Assembly (NCBI GenBank): GCA_019115185.1
Contig: DXDZ01000026.1
Coordinates: 1-42,544, forward strand
Length of the DNA stretch: 42,544 nt
Direction: 5' to 3'
Origin: Candidatus Agathobaculum merdipullorum
GTDB taxonomy: Bacteria; Bacillota; Clostridia; Oscillospirales; Butyricicoccaceae
Positions 18,751 through 27,167 of the stretch are shown piece after piece. Below the pieces are notes generated by a model. The model made no database searches and had not been told where the DNA came from. It worked only from the letters and a program-made list of their open reading frames with translations. Position 1 is the first letter of the stretch. Each line of letters begins with the position of its first letter. The position numbers were made by a program, and so were the translations under genes.

Positions 18751-18786
18751 AAAAATGCGTCCGAGTATCATCTCGGACGCATTTTT
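18751..18786. terminator. Bidirectional terminator after pncB and the COG2426 gene
   Basis: Perfect 15-bp stem (AAAAATGCGTCCGAG / CTCGGACGCATTTTT) with a 6-base loop and T runs on both strands, placed between two convergent genes. Confidence 0.92.
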
Positions 18787-18792
18787 TTAACA

Positions 18793-19284
18793 TTAAAACA
18801 AATTCACCACACCGATCACGCTGTGGGAAGCAATCAACATAATGATGCCCGCCGTGACGACACCCGCCAGAATTGACAGCAGCGCCTTGGTTTTCGGCAT
18901 CTTCAAAATGGTGGCGATAAGTGCCCCCGACCATGCGCCGGTACCCGGCAGCGGGATTGCCACAAAAAGGAACAAACCGATGCGCGCATATTTCGTGACC
19001 TGATCGGTTTTGGAAAGCAATTTCTGCTTATATGCAGTCGCAAACTTGGTCAGCGGCGGCAGCGTGCAAACCCAATCCAGAATTTTTTCACCAAAGAAGA
19101 GCAAAAACGGAATCGGAATCATATTTCCTAAAATAGCCAACGGAATCAATGTAGCCTCCGGCATACCCGCCATAACGCCCAGCGGTACCGCACCGCGCAG
19201 CTCCACCAGCGGCACCATAGAAATAATGACAACCGCAAGCTCACGCCCCGCGCCGAGCAGCCAGTTGAATAAATCGGTAAACAT
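18793..19284 (-). CDS. Small multidrug export-like membrane protein (COG2426)
   Basis: 163 aa with about 4-5 transmembrane helices. Matches the Sm_multidrug_ex/COG2426 family: VVIISMVPLVELRGAVPLGVMAG near residues 18-40, GNMIPIPFLLFFG, and FVAIPLPGTGAWSGALIA. The paired E-R-G-A-P and P-L-P-G-T-G-A motifs resemble the two re-entrant loops of DedA-like transporters. I chose ATG 19284, which follows GGAGG; an upstream in-frame extension has no ribosome site and would overlap the promoter. Substrate unknown; the family name is historical. Divergent from padR, with back-to-back promoters. Confidence 0.85.
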   Translation of the reverse strand: MFTDLFNWLLGAGRELAVVIISMVPLVELRGAVPLGVMAGMPEATLIPLAILGNMIPIPFLLFFGEKILDWVCTLPPLTKFATAYKQKLLSKTDQVTKYARIGLFLFVAIPLPGTGAWSGALIATILKMPKTKALLSILAGVVTAGIIMLIASHSVIGVVNLF

Positions 19285-19321
19285 CGTTTTTTCATCCTCC
19301 AAAATGAGCAGATACTTAATT

Positions 19322-19350
19322 ATAATACAGGAAATATCTTGATAAAGCAA
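19322..19350 (-). promoter_or_regulatory. Promoter of the COG2426 gene
   Basis: TTGCTT (19345-19350), 17 bases, TATTAT (19322-19327) on the minus strand. A TATAAT also lies 3 bases further down. Confidence 0.65.
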
Positions 19351-19371
19351 GGGGTTTTCGCAATAAATTGT

Positions 19372-19400
19372 TTGACACATACCTCCTGCCGGGATATACT
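19372..19400 (+). promoter_or_regulatory. padR promoter with possible operator
   Basis: TTGACA (19372-19377), 17 bases, TATACT (19395-19400). A short palindrome TCGATCATCGA (19410-19420) lies just downstream near the expected transcription start and could be an autoregulatory PadR operator (inference). Confidence 0.78.
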
Positions 19401-19439
19401 ATGAATACATCGATCATCGAGGTATCGGGAGGAATTTTT

Positions 19440-19790
19440 ATGCCGCGCAAAAAAATCGATCCTGCCTTTCCGGGGAGCAACACACTGCTTGTCCTCGCCC
19501 TTCTCGAAGATGAGGACAAATATGGCTATCAGATCATTCGGGAACTCGAATGCCGCTCCGACCAGACCTTTTCCATGAAAGAAGGCACGCTCTACCCTAT
19601 CCTCCATGGTTTGGAAGAACGCGGCGAAGTACGATCATATGAGCGCGCATCCGAAGCCGGACGCCGCCGACGGTATTATCAGCTCACCCGTCAAGGCGTC
19701 AAAACGCTTGCACGCTGCCGCCGCGAATGGGAATCCTTCTGCAAGCAATTCGGCAAGGTAGTCGGAGGTGAAGCATGTGTCCTCGGATGA
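19440..19790 (+). CDS. PadR-family transcriptional regulator
   Basis: 116 aa. ATG 19440 follows GGGAGG; codons further upstream lie in the promoter leader. The winged-helix PadR signature is clear: LLVLALLEDEDKYGYQIIRELE, then FSMKEGTLYPILHGLEERGEVRSYER and GRRRRYYQLTRQG. Its stop codon overlaps the next gene by 14 bases. PadR proteins paired with small membrane partners carrying a DUF1700/HAAS-like region are common in clostridia and often control envelope-stress or exporter genes; here no transporter follows on the same strand, so the target is unclear. Likely autoregulated. Confidence 0.93.
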   Translation: MPRKKIDPAFPGSNTLLVLALLEDEDKYGYQIIRELECRSDQTFSMKEGTLYPILHGLEERGEVRSYERASEAGRRRRYYQLTRQGVKTLARCRREWESFCKQFGKVVGGEACVLG

Positions 19791-20100
19791 ACGAATTGCC
19801 CGCTATCTCAATCAGGTATGCCGCCACCTGTTCTGGCCCCCCTATCGTGCACGTGTGCGGCGCGAATTAACCGATCATATTCTATCCCGCGTAGAATATC
19901 TGGAAAACGACCGCGGTGATACGCACGAGCAGGCTGTCACCACTGCGCTTTTGGGGATGGGTGATCCGGATGATCTGGGAGAAAAACTGCGCTATGCACG
20001 CTTTCCAATCAGCTATCTTTTTTGTCTGCTGCTGACTTTTCTAGTCTGGGCCGCAATCGCCGGCTGTTTGGCATATCTTTTATCCTATTTTCTTTTTTAA
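19777..20100 (+). CDS. Small membrane protein, PadR partner (HAAS/DUF1700-like)
   Basis: 107 aa. GTG 19777 is preferred because GGAGG (19764-19768) lies 8 bases upstream; another GTG at 19768 is part of the ribosome site itself. The N-terminal helical region (ERIARYLNQVCRHLFWPPYRARVRRELTDHI, then HEQAVTTALLGMGDPDDLGEKLR) has the pattern of HAAS/DUF1700 domains, including the MGDP-LG-L motif. One transmembrane helix closes the protein (SYLFCLLLTFLVWAAIAGCLAYLLSYFLF). Shorter than usual DUF1700 proteins, which have more TM helices. Probably transmits a membrane signal to PadR (inference). Confidence 0.82.
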   Translation: MSSDERIARYLNQVCRHLFWPPYRARVRRELTDHILSRVEYLENDRGDTHEQAVTTALLGMGDPDDLGEKLRYARFPISYLFCLLLTFLVWAAIAGCLAYLLSYFLF

Positions 20101-20138
20101 AAGCGTTCTGCAAAAAACCTGTTTTGCGGAACGCTTTT
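20099..20138. terminator. Bidirectional terminator
   Basis: 17-bp stem with one G-U pair (AAAAGCGTTCTGCAAAA / TTTTGCGGAACGCTTTT) between convergent genes; it overlaps both stop codons. Confidence 0.9.
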
Positions 20139-20595
20139 ATATTTTCTGCTCCCGAAACAGCATCCACAACCGAAATGCTGTCTGCACCGCACACGCTACC
20201 AGAATGATGCCAAAGGAAATGGCACCTGCCTCACGAACAAACATGCCACCATATTGCGCAAAAGCCTCCACATCCCCCTGCACCAATGCAAGTGTAGTAT
20301 AGTACAAATCGCCGCCCGGAATCAGGGGGACGAGCATAGGAACCAACAGCGTGATAACCGGCGTTTTCATCAGGCGCGCCAAAATTTCCGCCAGAACCGC
20401 TGTTGCCAATGCCGCGACGAAAAACGCGATCACTCGATCATGGTAAATCCCTATCCCGACCAGATAAAAAATCCAGTTGGCAGCGCCGCCCAGCGTGATC
20501 GCCAGCAGACGCCCGCCGGACATATGAAACAGCAAACCGAATCCCAACGCACCGATCGTTGCCATCATCACCTGCAAGATCATTTGAGCGTTCAT
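20137..20595 (-). CDS. Threonine/serine exporter, small (ThrE_2/YjjB) subunit
   Basis: 152 aa with about 5 TM helices. YjjB-like features: GALGFGLLFHMSGGRLLAITLGGA, then the conserved VPMLVPLIPGGDLYYTTLALVQGD and C-terminal FGIILVACAVQ. ATG 20595 follows GGAGG and overlaps the upstream gene by ATGA, so the two are coupled. In corynebacteria both halves are one ThrE polypeptide; here they are split, as in many Firmicutes. Export of threonine or serine is family knowledge; E. coli YjjP/YjjB homologues export succinate, so the true substrate is open. Confidence 0.9.
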   Translation of the reverse strand: MNAQMILQVMMATIGALGFGLLFHMSGGRLLAITLGGAANWIFYLVGIGIYHDRVIAFFVAALATAVLAEILARLMKTPVITLLVPMLVPLIPGGDLYYTTLALVQGDVEAFAQYGGMFVREAGAISFGIILVACAVQTAFRLWMLFREQKI

Positions 20596-21353
20596 ATTGC
20601 GCCTCCAAACTGCATGAGCACCAACGCACAACCGGCTGCAATGGCAATTGCGCGAAGCAGCGCCTCACAAGCCCCCAGCAGACCGCTGATCGTGTCGCCC
20701 ACAATCATATCGCGCAGCGAAGTCACCAGCGCGATGCCCGGAATCAGCAGCATGATATTGCCGATGATAATATAATCCAACCCTTGGCCCAATCCGACTT
20801 TGACCGTTACCAGTGCCGCAAGGCACATAACAGCTGCACTGATTACCGTCAGTACGATCGGCTGCAAGCTGATCCGCGCCCCGATACGTCCCACCGCATA
20901 CAGCACCATACTGCACAGCATCGCGGCAATGCCATCCCGCCAAGAGCCGCCAAAAAATACCGCAAACGAGCTTGCAATCAACAAATACGCAACAGGCAGT
21001 CTCCATTTTGCACCATCCGGCATGCTGCGGATTTGCTCGATTCGCATGCGAAGCGCATCCAGCGGCAGCGCGTTTTGACATACCGTTCTGGATAATGCAT
21101 TGACTGCTTCGATCCGGCGCATATCGGTCTCCCGCCTGAGGATGCGACGGGTCTGCGTGAACACATCCCCCTCTGCCGTCTGCGCAGTCACCACCATGCT
21201 GGCTGTGATCGTCAGCACATCGGTACGGACGAAACCATACGCATGCGCCATGCGGCGGATGGTATCCTCTACACGAGCCACTTCCGCCCCCGCAGTCAAC
21301 AGCAGTTCCCCTGCATCCAGTATTGCAAATAAGATTTGCTCCTGCTGCTGCAT
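20592..21353 (-). CDS. Threonine/serine exporter, large (ThrE/YjjP) subunit
   Basis: 253 aa. The N-terminal cytoplasmic part has the signature LLLTAGAEVARVEDTIRRMAHAYG, which continues into the YjjP-type amidase-like region (VFTQTRRILRRETDMRRIEAVN), followed by five TM helices. I chose ATG 21353, 9 bases after GGAAGGG; a GTG at 21374 lacks a ribosome site. It lies 47 bases after the cardiolipin synthase gene in the same direction with no hairpin between, so a cls-yjjP-yjjB transcript is likely. Confidence 0.9.
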   Translation of the reverse strand: MQQQEQILFAILDAGELLLTAGAEVARVEDTIRRMAHAYGFVRTDVLTITASMVVTAQTAEGDVFTQTRRILRRETDMRRIEAVNALSRTVCQNALPLDALRMRIEQIRSMPDGAKWRLPVAYLLIASSFAVFFGGSWRDGIAAMLCSMVLYAVGRIGARISLQPIVLTVISAAVMCLAALVTVKVGLGQGLDYIIIGNIMLLIPGIALVTSLRDMIVGDTISGLLGACEALLRAIAIAAGCALVLMQFGGAI

Positions 21354-21400
21354 CGATTCCATCCCTTCCGACACTTACTCAGGTCGTAACCGCATTCCTC

Positions 21401-22927
21401 TTATAATAAAGGCGCAAACAGACGCAATACGCTCGCCGCAATCGACCGCAGCCAGCGAATCTTGTGCAGCCATTCATCCGTAATCTGGCGGCTGACATTG
21501 ATTGTTTCCAAAATATCCTGTTTGACAGCGCCCACCACCGAGCTATTGTAAAAACAGGTGGCGCATTCAAAATGCAGGAAAAACGAACGAAAATCCATGT
21601 TGATCGTACCGACTACCGCCGTTACATCGTCTGACACGATACTCTTCGCGTGCAGAAACCCAGGACGGTATTCATAAATCTTCACCCCGGCACGATGCAG
21701 CTGCTGATAATACGAGCGGGTAATCATATAAACCAGCTTTTTATCCGGAATGCCCGGCGTCAGAATGCGCACATCCACACCAGATTGCGCCGCAATGGTC
21801 AGTGCCGTAATCATTTCGTTATCCAGCACCAAATAAGGCGTTGTGATATAGACATAGTCGCGCGCATTATGGATGATTTGCAGATAAATGGATTCGCCGA
21901 TATTCAAATCATCCAGCGGAGAATCCGCAAAAGACTGGACATATCCATCCGGCGGCAGCTTCGCCGTCGGCAGATAAGCGTCCAGCGGCGGAACGGTCTC
22001 CCCTGTCACATACTCCCACATTTGCAGGAAAAGCGAGGTCATGTTTGCCGTTCCTTCACCGCGCAACATGATGCCGGTATCCTTCCAGTGTCCAAAGCGT
22101 ACCTTCTTATTGATATATTCATCCGCCAAGTTGATGCCGCCCATATAGCCGACATTACCGTCAATAATCATCATTTTGCGATGATTGCGATAATTCAAAT
22201 AAGTGTTGAGCGTTGGGATGAATCGGTTAAATCGAACCGCACGAATGCCGAGCGAAATCAGATACCGGTCATAATGCTGGGGCAGCGTAGCGATCGAACC
22301 AACATCATCATAGATCACGCGAACATCCACGCCCTCCCGCACCTTTTGCTTGAGGATGTCAAGGATGGTATTCCACATAATGCCTTCTTCAATGATAAAA
22401 TACTCAAAAAAGATAAACTTATGCGCCCGCTTGAGTTCTTCACACATGGAAGCAAACATTTCTTCCCCTACGCGAAAATAATGTGCCTCGGTATTGGTCC
22501 ATGCGGGCATACCATCCAGCGAGGCAATATAGCGTGCACGGGATGCATGACGCGGATATCGCTGCGCCAGCTCTTCCGTAGCCGGTGTGCGCATATAATC
22601 CTTAAAATCCGGCGGATTCGGCTCATATTTATGCTGTGTACGCGCGCGATTGAGCGGCGTATTTCCCCAGAGCAGATAGAACAATCCACCAAATAGCGGC
22701 AGAAGCAATATGACAATGATCCATGTAATTTTATAGGTCGGATTATCATATTTTCGCACGAGCCAGATCACAATAATAACGCTCAGCACGGTTAATACAT
22801 GCGGCATCCAGCTGGAGGTCTCACTCAGCCATCCCAGTCCATACATTACAATCAGAAGCTGCAGCGCCAGCAAAAAACCGCCTACAACCCGACGGTCGCC
22901 CAACAGACGACCAACCAGTCTGCGCAT
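21401..22927 (-). CDS. cls: Cardiolipin synthase (phospholipase D family)
   Basis: Joins two phosphatidylglycerol molecules to make cardiolipin at the membrane. 508 aa. Two N-terminal TM helices (about 16-33 and 40-57), a nuclease-like hairpin segment (ITWIIVILLLPLFGGLFYLLWG), then two HKD catalytic motifs: His249-Lys251-Asp256 (HRKMMIID) and His426-Lys428-Asp433 (HAKSIVSD). Both are complete. ATG 22927 follows AGGAG; the frame runs further upstream but through the promoter. Divergent from the M24 peptidase gene. Confidence 0.95.
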   Translation of the reverse strand: MRRLVGRLLGDRRVVGGFLLALQLLIVMYGLGWLSETSSWMPHVLTVLSVIIVIWLVRKYDNPTYKITWIIVILLLPLFGGLFYLLWGNTPLNRARTQHKYEPNPPDFKDYMRTPATEELAQRYPRHASRARYIASLDGMPAWTNTEAHYFRVGEEMFASMCEELKRAHKFIFFEYFIIEEGIMWNTILDILKQKVREGVDVRVIYDDVGSIATLPQHYDRYLISLGIRAVRFNRFIPTLNTYLNYRNHRKMMIIDGNVGYMGGINLADEYINKKVRFGHWKDTGIMLRGEGTANMTSLFLQMWEYVTGETVPPLDAYLPTAKLPPDGYVQSFADSPLDDLNIGESIYLQIIHNARDYVYITTPYLVLDNEMITALTIAAQSGVDVRILTPGIPDKKLVYMITRSYYQQLHRAGVKIYEYRPGFLHAKSIVSDDVTAVVGTINMDFRSFFLHFECATCFYNSSVVGAVKQDILETINVSRQITDEWLHKIRWLRSIAASVLRLFAPLL

Positions 22928-22964
22928 AACCCGACTCCTTTCATCAAAAACTTTCACAGATATC

Positions 22965-22993
22965 ATGATAGCGCACCAATTTGCAAAAGTCAA
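22965..22993 (-). promoter_or_regulatory. cls promoter
   Basis: TTGACT (22988-22993), 17 bases, TATCAT (22965-22970) on the minus strand. Confidence 0.75.
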
Positions 22994-23003
22994 TCCACAT
23001 ACA

Positions 23004-23032
23004 TTGCCCTCAGTCCAAATCTGTGTTAAGAT
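23004..23032 (+). promoter_or_regulatory. Promoter of the M24 peptidase-degV unit
   Basis: TTGCCC (23004-23009), 17 bases, TAAGAT (23027-23032); back to back with the cls promoter, with the two -35 boxes only 10 bases apart. Confidence 0.7.
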
Positions 23033-23076
23033 AAAATATACAAATTTCAAATTCTTTACCGGAGAGGACGATAGCA

Positions 23077-24273
23077 ATGCCCCATACCCCTGTTCCTGCC
23101 GATGAACTGTCGGCTCGTCTTGACCGCTTACGCCATACTATGACGCAGCGCGATCCCGCATGGTCCATGATGATTTTGGATAACAAAATTGATCTTTATT
23201 ATTTCACCGGTACGATGCAGGAGGGCGCGCTTGTCATCACCCCTGATACAGCCTCTTTGTTCGTGCGTCGCTCCTATGACTGCGCACGACAGGAATCCCT
23301 GTTTGATGATATCCGCCCGCTCGGCAGCTTCCGCGGCATTGCGGAAGCCTTTCCGAAGATACCGGAAACCGTTTATGTGGCATCGCGCACCATGACGCTG
23401 CAAAAGCTGGCCATGCTGAATAAATATCTCCCTTTTACGCCAAAATCGGCAGACAATGTGCTTGCCGAGCTGCGCACTGTAAAAAGCGAATACGAACTTG
23501 ACTGCATGCGCCAGTCCGGTCGTCTGCATCAGCAAGTCATCGAAGAGATTGCTCCTGCTCTGCTACGCCCCGGCGTCAGCGAGGCGCGCCTTTGCAGTGA
23601 AGTCTGCACTGCGATGCTCGACCGCGGTGCCATGGGCATCTCCCGCTTCAACCAGCCCGCAGCCGAGGATGTGCTGGGTGTTGCCAGCTTCAGCGAAAAC
23701 AGTCTGTGCGCCGCAGCGCTCGACAGTCCTTCCGGCACGGTGGGCACCTGCATCGCCATGAAGTCCATCGGCTCTTCCGAGCGTCGTTTGCACGAAGGCG
23801 ATGTGGTATTGCTGGATATCCCTTGCGGTATGCATGGCTATCATACCGACAAAAGCATCACTTTTTATTATGGAGAGCTCAATCGCCATCCACAAGGCGA
23901 CCTGATTCGTGCAGCACGGGAACAATGCGTTTTTCTGGAAAATGAAGTCGCAGCCATGATGAAGCCGGGTGCAGTTCCGGCAGAAATCTATGAAAAGCTG
24001 CTCGCTTGTGTTGATCCCGCTTTCCGCACCGGCTTTATGAACGCCTGCAAATTTATCGGTCACTCAATCGGCCTGACGATGGATGAAACCCCTGTTTTGG
24101 CCAAGGGCTTCACCGCACCGCTCGCAGCCGGTATGACGCTTGCTGTTGAGCCAAAAATCGCGCTGGACGGCATCGGTCTGATTGGCTGTGAAAACACCTA
24201 TGAAATTATGTCGCAAGGCCCTGCACGTTCCCTGACGGGTGCGTGCGATACCGCTTTTGAAATCATCGGCTAA
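23077..24273 (+). CDS. M24-family metallopeptidase (Xaa-Pro peptidase-like)
   Basis: 398-aa cytoplasmic protein with an N-terminal creatinase-type domain (about 1-140) and a C-terminal pita-bread domain. The five metal ligands are present: Asp247 and Asp258 (DIPCGMHGYHTD), His329 (GHSIGL), Glu358 (AVEPK) and Glu372 (GCEN). The second histidine of the usual HExP motif is replaced by Asp336 (MDETP), so substrate handling may differ from standard prolidases. ATG 23077 follows GGAGAGG. It is 28 bases ahead of degV and probably cotranscribed. Proline-specific activity is inferred from family only. Confidence 0.9.
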   Translation: MPHTPVPADELSARLDRLRHTMTQRDPAWSMMILDNKIDLYYFTGTMQEGALVITPDTASLFVRRSYDCARQESLFDDIRPLGSFRGIAEAFPKIPETVYVASRTMTLQKLAMLNKYLPFTPKSADNVLAELRTVKSEYELDCMRQSGRLHQQVIEEIAPALLRPGVSEARLCSEVCTAMLDRGAMGISRFNQPAAEDVLGVASFSENSLCAAALDSPSGTVGTCIAMKSIGSSERRLHEGDVVLLDIPCGMHGYHTDKSITFYYGELNRHPQGDLIRAAREQCVFLENEVAAMMKPGAVPAEIYEKLLACVDPAFRTGFMNACKFIGHSIGLTMDETPVLAKGFTAPLAAGMTLAVEPKIALDGIGLIGCENTYEIMSQGPARSLTGACDTAFEIIG

Positions 24274-24301
24274 ATTTATGCCGCCCGAAAGGAGTATGCC
24301 C

Positions 24302-25171
24302 ATGTATCCGTTCACGCTTGTCACCGATTCCACCATTGACGAAACCGCCGCTTACTTTTCCCAGAATGACATCAAATGTGTACCGCTCTCCTTTACCATT
24401 GACAACCGCACCATCGAGGAAGATTGTGGACAAACGGTTTCTTTCCATCAGTTTTACGATTTGCTGCGGCAGGGCAAGCAATCAAGCACCTCACAAGCAA
24501 AGCTCGATACCTTCCTGACCGTTTTCCGCGAAGCATTGGATGCTGGGCAGGATGTGCTGTATATCGGTTTTTCATCCGGCCTGTCCGGCACGTTCCAAGC
24601 AGGTTGTATGGCGCGCGACGAGCTGGCTCCTCTCTATCCAGATCGAAAAATCTTCTGCGTGGACTCGCTCTCTGCCACCGGCGGCGAATACCTGCTGGTA
24701 GACAAAGCACGTGAAATGCGCGACAGCGGCTGCACCGCGGAAATAACAGCCACCGCTATCGAGCAAATGCGCCTGCATGTCATTCATCTGGTTACCGTGG
24801 ACGATTTGGGACACCTGCACCGCGGTGGACGCCTGAGCAAAACCTCTGCCGTTGTCGGAAGTCTGCTGGGCATTAAGCCGCTGATCTGGGTGGATAACGA
24901 GGGCAAGCTCAACGTATGCGGTAAAGTGCGCGGACGGCAGAAAGCCCTCCTGTATCTTGCCGATCGGACCGTTCGAGAAATGTCCGACAAACAGCAAACC
25001 GTCCGCATTTGTCACGGCGACTGCCCGGAGGATTCGCAAAAGCTGGCGGAACTGCTGAAACAGCGCGGCGTGCAATCGGATATTCGTTATATCGGCACGG
25101 TGATTGGTTCGCATACCGGCCCCGGCGTGCTGACAACTTTCTTTTTCGGCGACGACCGCAAGCCGGAATAA
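24302..25171 (+). CDS. DegV-family fatty-acid-binding protein
   Basis: 289 aa. DegV proteins bind fatty acids and, as FakB, present them to the FakA kinase for acyl-phosphate formation. Signature segments: LVTDSTIDETAAYF (N-terminus), STSQAKLDTF, IGFSSGLSGTFQ, VDSLSATGGE, LGHLHRGGRLSKTSAVVGSLLGIKP and GSHTGPG near the end. ATG 24302 lies 7 bases after AAGGAG; an ATG 6 bases earlier is too close. No fakA neighbour is present, so a FakB role here is inference. Confidence 0.95.
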   Translation: MYPFTLVTDSTIDETAAYFSQNDIKCVPLSFTIDNRTIEEDCGQTVSFHQFYDLLRQGKQSSTSQAKLDTFLTVFREALDAGQDVLYIGFSSGLSGTFQAGCMARDELAPLYPDRKIFCVDSLSATGGEYLLVDKAREMRDSGCTAEITATAIEQMRLHVIHLVTVDDLGHLHRGGRLSKTSAVVGSLLGIKPLIWVDNEGKLNVCGKVRGRQKALLYLADRTVREMSDKQQTVRICHGDCPEDSQKLAELLKQRGVQSDIRYIGTVIGSHTGPGVLTTFFFGDDRKPE

Positions 25172-25207
25172 CGTTTTCGTATCACCAATTTCATTCGCTA
25201 TATTCTC

Positions 25208-25240
25208 ACGGCCGGCAGGTTTCATCTGTCGGCCGTTTGT
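25208..25240 (+). terminator. Terminator after degV
   Basis: GC-rich hairpin (ACGGCCG.. / ..CGGCCGT) with a TTTGTTTT tail, 37 bases past the degV stop. Confidence 0.8.
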
Positions 25241-25263
25241 TTTAAAATCTACTTGCGTAATAT

Positions 25264-25320
25264 AAAAATGCTCCCTTTCTGTGAAACAGCAAAAGCTGTC
25301 ACCACACAGGGAGCATTTTT
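25264..25320. terminator. Terminator of the thiamine operon
   Basis: 13-bp perfect outer stem (AAAAATGCTCCCT / AGGGAGCATTTTT) enclosing a second small hairpin (ACAGC..GCTGT), with T-rich ends on both strands; it lies 43 bases past the thiY stop. Confidence 0.85.
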
Positions 25321-25363
25321 AATTAAACTATCTTTTCCGCATCCGATTCAGATGCAACGATCA

Positions 25364-26386
25364 TCAAAAATCAATGGTCGCCATGACTTCGGAGACATCC
25401 GGTTTCGTCGAGATCAAGCCTTCATCATACATCCAGTCGATGTTCTCCTGCCAGCAGGCTTCACTCTGGCTGAGGAAAGGTGCATCCGCCGTTTCCATCA
25501 GCGGCAGCAACGTCTGGCAAGACTGCTTTTCTACATCCGGGTCAAGCGGGAAGTTGGATTCATCCTGATTGTCGAGCAGCACCTGCAGAACTGTATCGGT
25601 ATCGTTTTTGAAGTCCTCAAAACCCTTCTGGCAGGCGCGCAGGAAACCAGCCAGCACCTCCGGCTCGTTTGCAATCATGTCATCGTTTGCCAGGAAGATG
25701 CCTTCGTAATACTGCGGCACACCGTAGTCATCCGGGAAGAAGTAGTTGACTTCAAAACCTTCCTTCTCCATCTGCGGCACCTCGTGATTGACCAGGCAGC
25801 CGATCGTTGCATCGACGTTGCCTGTCACCATTGAGCTCATCAGGTCAAAACCAACGTCCACCATCTTTACGCTCGACGGGTCCTGTCCGCTTTTCTGCAT
25901 GATGCTGCGGATCAGCGCCTCGGACAGCTCGGTGCCCGCATAGCCGACCGTCTTTCCGACCAGATCAGCAGGCTCGGTGATATTCTTGTCCTTGAGCGAA
26001 AGCACAATATTGAGCGGCGCCTGCACGACTGCGGCGATCGATTTGACCGGCACATTCTGTTCAACACGCGCCTGAATAACGTCCTGCTGATAATACAGGC
26101 CGATGTCCGCCTTGCCGGCAGCGACCATGCTCATCGCGTCATTCACGCCTGCGGGCGGCTGGATGTTGACCGTCAAACCTTCCTCGGCAAAATAACCGGC
26201 CTGCTCCGCCTGATACAGAAACGCATGCAGCGCATTAGGATACCAGTCGAGTACGACGGTCAGCTCACGCAGATCGCCCTTCTGATCCCCTGTGTTTGCC
26301 TCGTTATTTCCAGCCGTCTGGCTGCCCGCGCAGCCGCTCAGCAGCAGCGCGCATGCTGCCAACGCAGCAAAAATTCTCTTTTTCAT
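25364..26386 (-). CDS. thiY: Thiamine-pyrimidine ABC transporter, substrate-binding lipoprotein
   Basis: 340 aa. Signal peptide with lipobox LSGC (Cys19), so it is membrane-anchored. NMT1/THI5-like fold: VVLDWYPNALHAFLYQAEQAGYFAEEGL (about 45-72), then GKADIGLYYQQD and GYAGTE. This pattern matches ThiY proteins that bind formylaminopyrimidine/HMP precursors. It is the last gene of the operon, after thiX (31-base gap), and is followed by a terminator. The ligand is inferred from operon context; the family also includes nitrate, taurine and riboflavin-precursor binders. Confidence 0.92.
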   Translation of the reverse strand: MKKRIFAALAACALLLSGCAGSQTAGNNEANTGDQKGDLRELTVVLDWYPNALHAFLYQAEQAGYFAEEGLTVNIQPPAGVNDAMSMVAAGKADIGLYYQQDVIQARVEQNVPVKSIAAVVQAPLNIVLSLKDKNITEPADLVGKTVGYAGTELSEALIRSIMQKSGQDPSSVKMVDVGFDLMSSMVTGNVDATIGCLVNHEVPQMEKEGFEVNYFFPDDYGVPQYYEGIFLANDDMIANEPEVLAGFLRACQKGFEDFKNDTDTVLQVLLDNQDESNFPLDPDVEKQSCQTLLPLMETADAPFLSQSEACWQENIDWMYDEGLISTKPDVSEVMATIDF

Positions 26387-26417
26387 TTATGTTCCGTTCC
26401 TTTCTGTTGTACCTCTG

Positions 26418-27167
26418 TTATAAACTGCCGCGCCAAGTGACGACCTTTTTCTCAATCCACGACACGATGGCGACCGCCACCATGGCCACAACACTCAGCA
26501 GCACGATGGGGGCAAATACGCCCGCACCGTCCAGCTGGGTCATCATACGACGGCTGAAATAGCCCAGACCGGCCTGCGCACCCAGCCACTCGCCGATCGC
26601 CGCGCCGATGATGGACAGTGGAATCGCCATTTTGATGGCCGAGAAAAAGTACGGCAGCGCAGCGGGCATCTTGAGCTTGAGGAAAATATCTCGCTTGCCC
26701 GCGCCAAATGTCTTGAGCATATCAATCATGTCCGTGCTGGCCGAGCGAAATCCGTCAAACACGGTGATTGCAATTGGGAAGAAAGTAATCAGTACAGTGA
26801 CCAGCACCTTGCTCCAGATCGTGTAGCCAAACCACAGCACAAAAAGCGGTGCCAGCGCGGTCGTCGGGATAGTCTGAGACGCGACGATCAGCGGATAAAG
26901 CATTTTCTCCGCAATCGGACTGGCGTCCATCCAAACGGCGAGCAATAGCCCCAGCACGATCGAAATGGCAAGACCGATGCCTGTGCACAGCAGCGTTGCA
27001 GGCAAATGTGCGGTCAGCAGTGGGCCGCGCAGCTCCCACATACGCACCAGAATCTGCGTCGGCGACGGCAGAATGTAAGCCGCATCCATGCCCATTGCGC
27101 CCGCCTGCCACAGGACAAGCAGCGCAAACAAAAACAGCAGTGCGGGCAGATTGGCGTTTTTCCTCAT
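26418..27167 (-). CDS. thiX: Thiamine-pyrimidine ABC transporter, permease
   Basis: 249 aa, about 6 TM helices. The binding-protein-dependent permease EAA loop is recognisable as TFGAGKRDIFLKLKMPAALP near residue 160-180, the contact point for the ATPase. N-terminal pattern LPSPTQILVRMWE and SQTIPTTALAPLFVLWFG are typical of the NitT/TauT/ThiX class. ATG 27167 overlaps the thiZ stop (ATGA), so the two are translationally coupled. Confidence 0.93.
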   Translation of the reverse strand: MRKNANLPALLFLFALLVLWQAGAMGMDAAYILPSPTQILVRMWELRGPLLTAHLPATLLCTGIGLAISIVLGLLLAVWMDASPIAEKMLYPLIVASQTIPTTALAPLFVLWFGYTIWSKVLVTVLITFFPIAITVFDGFRSASTDMIDMLKTFGAGKRDIFLKLKMPAALPYFFSAIKMAIPLSIIGAAIGEWLGAQAGLGYFSRRMMTQLDGAGVFAPIVLLSVVAMVAVAIVSWIEKKVVTWRGSL

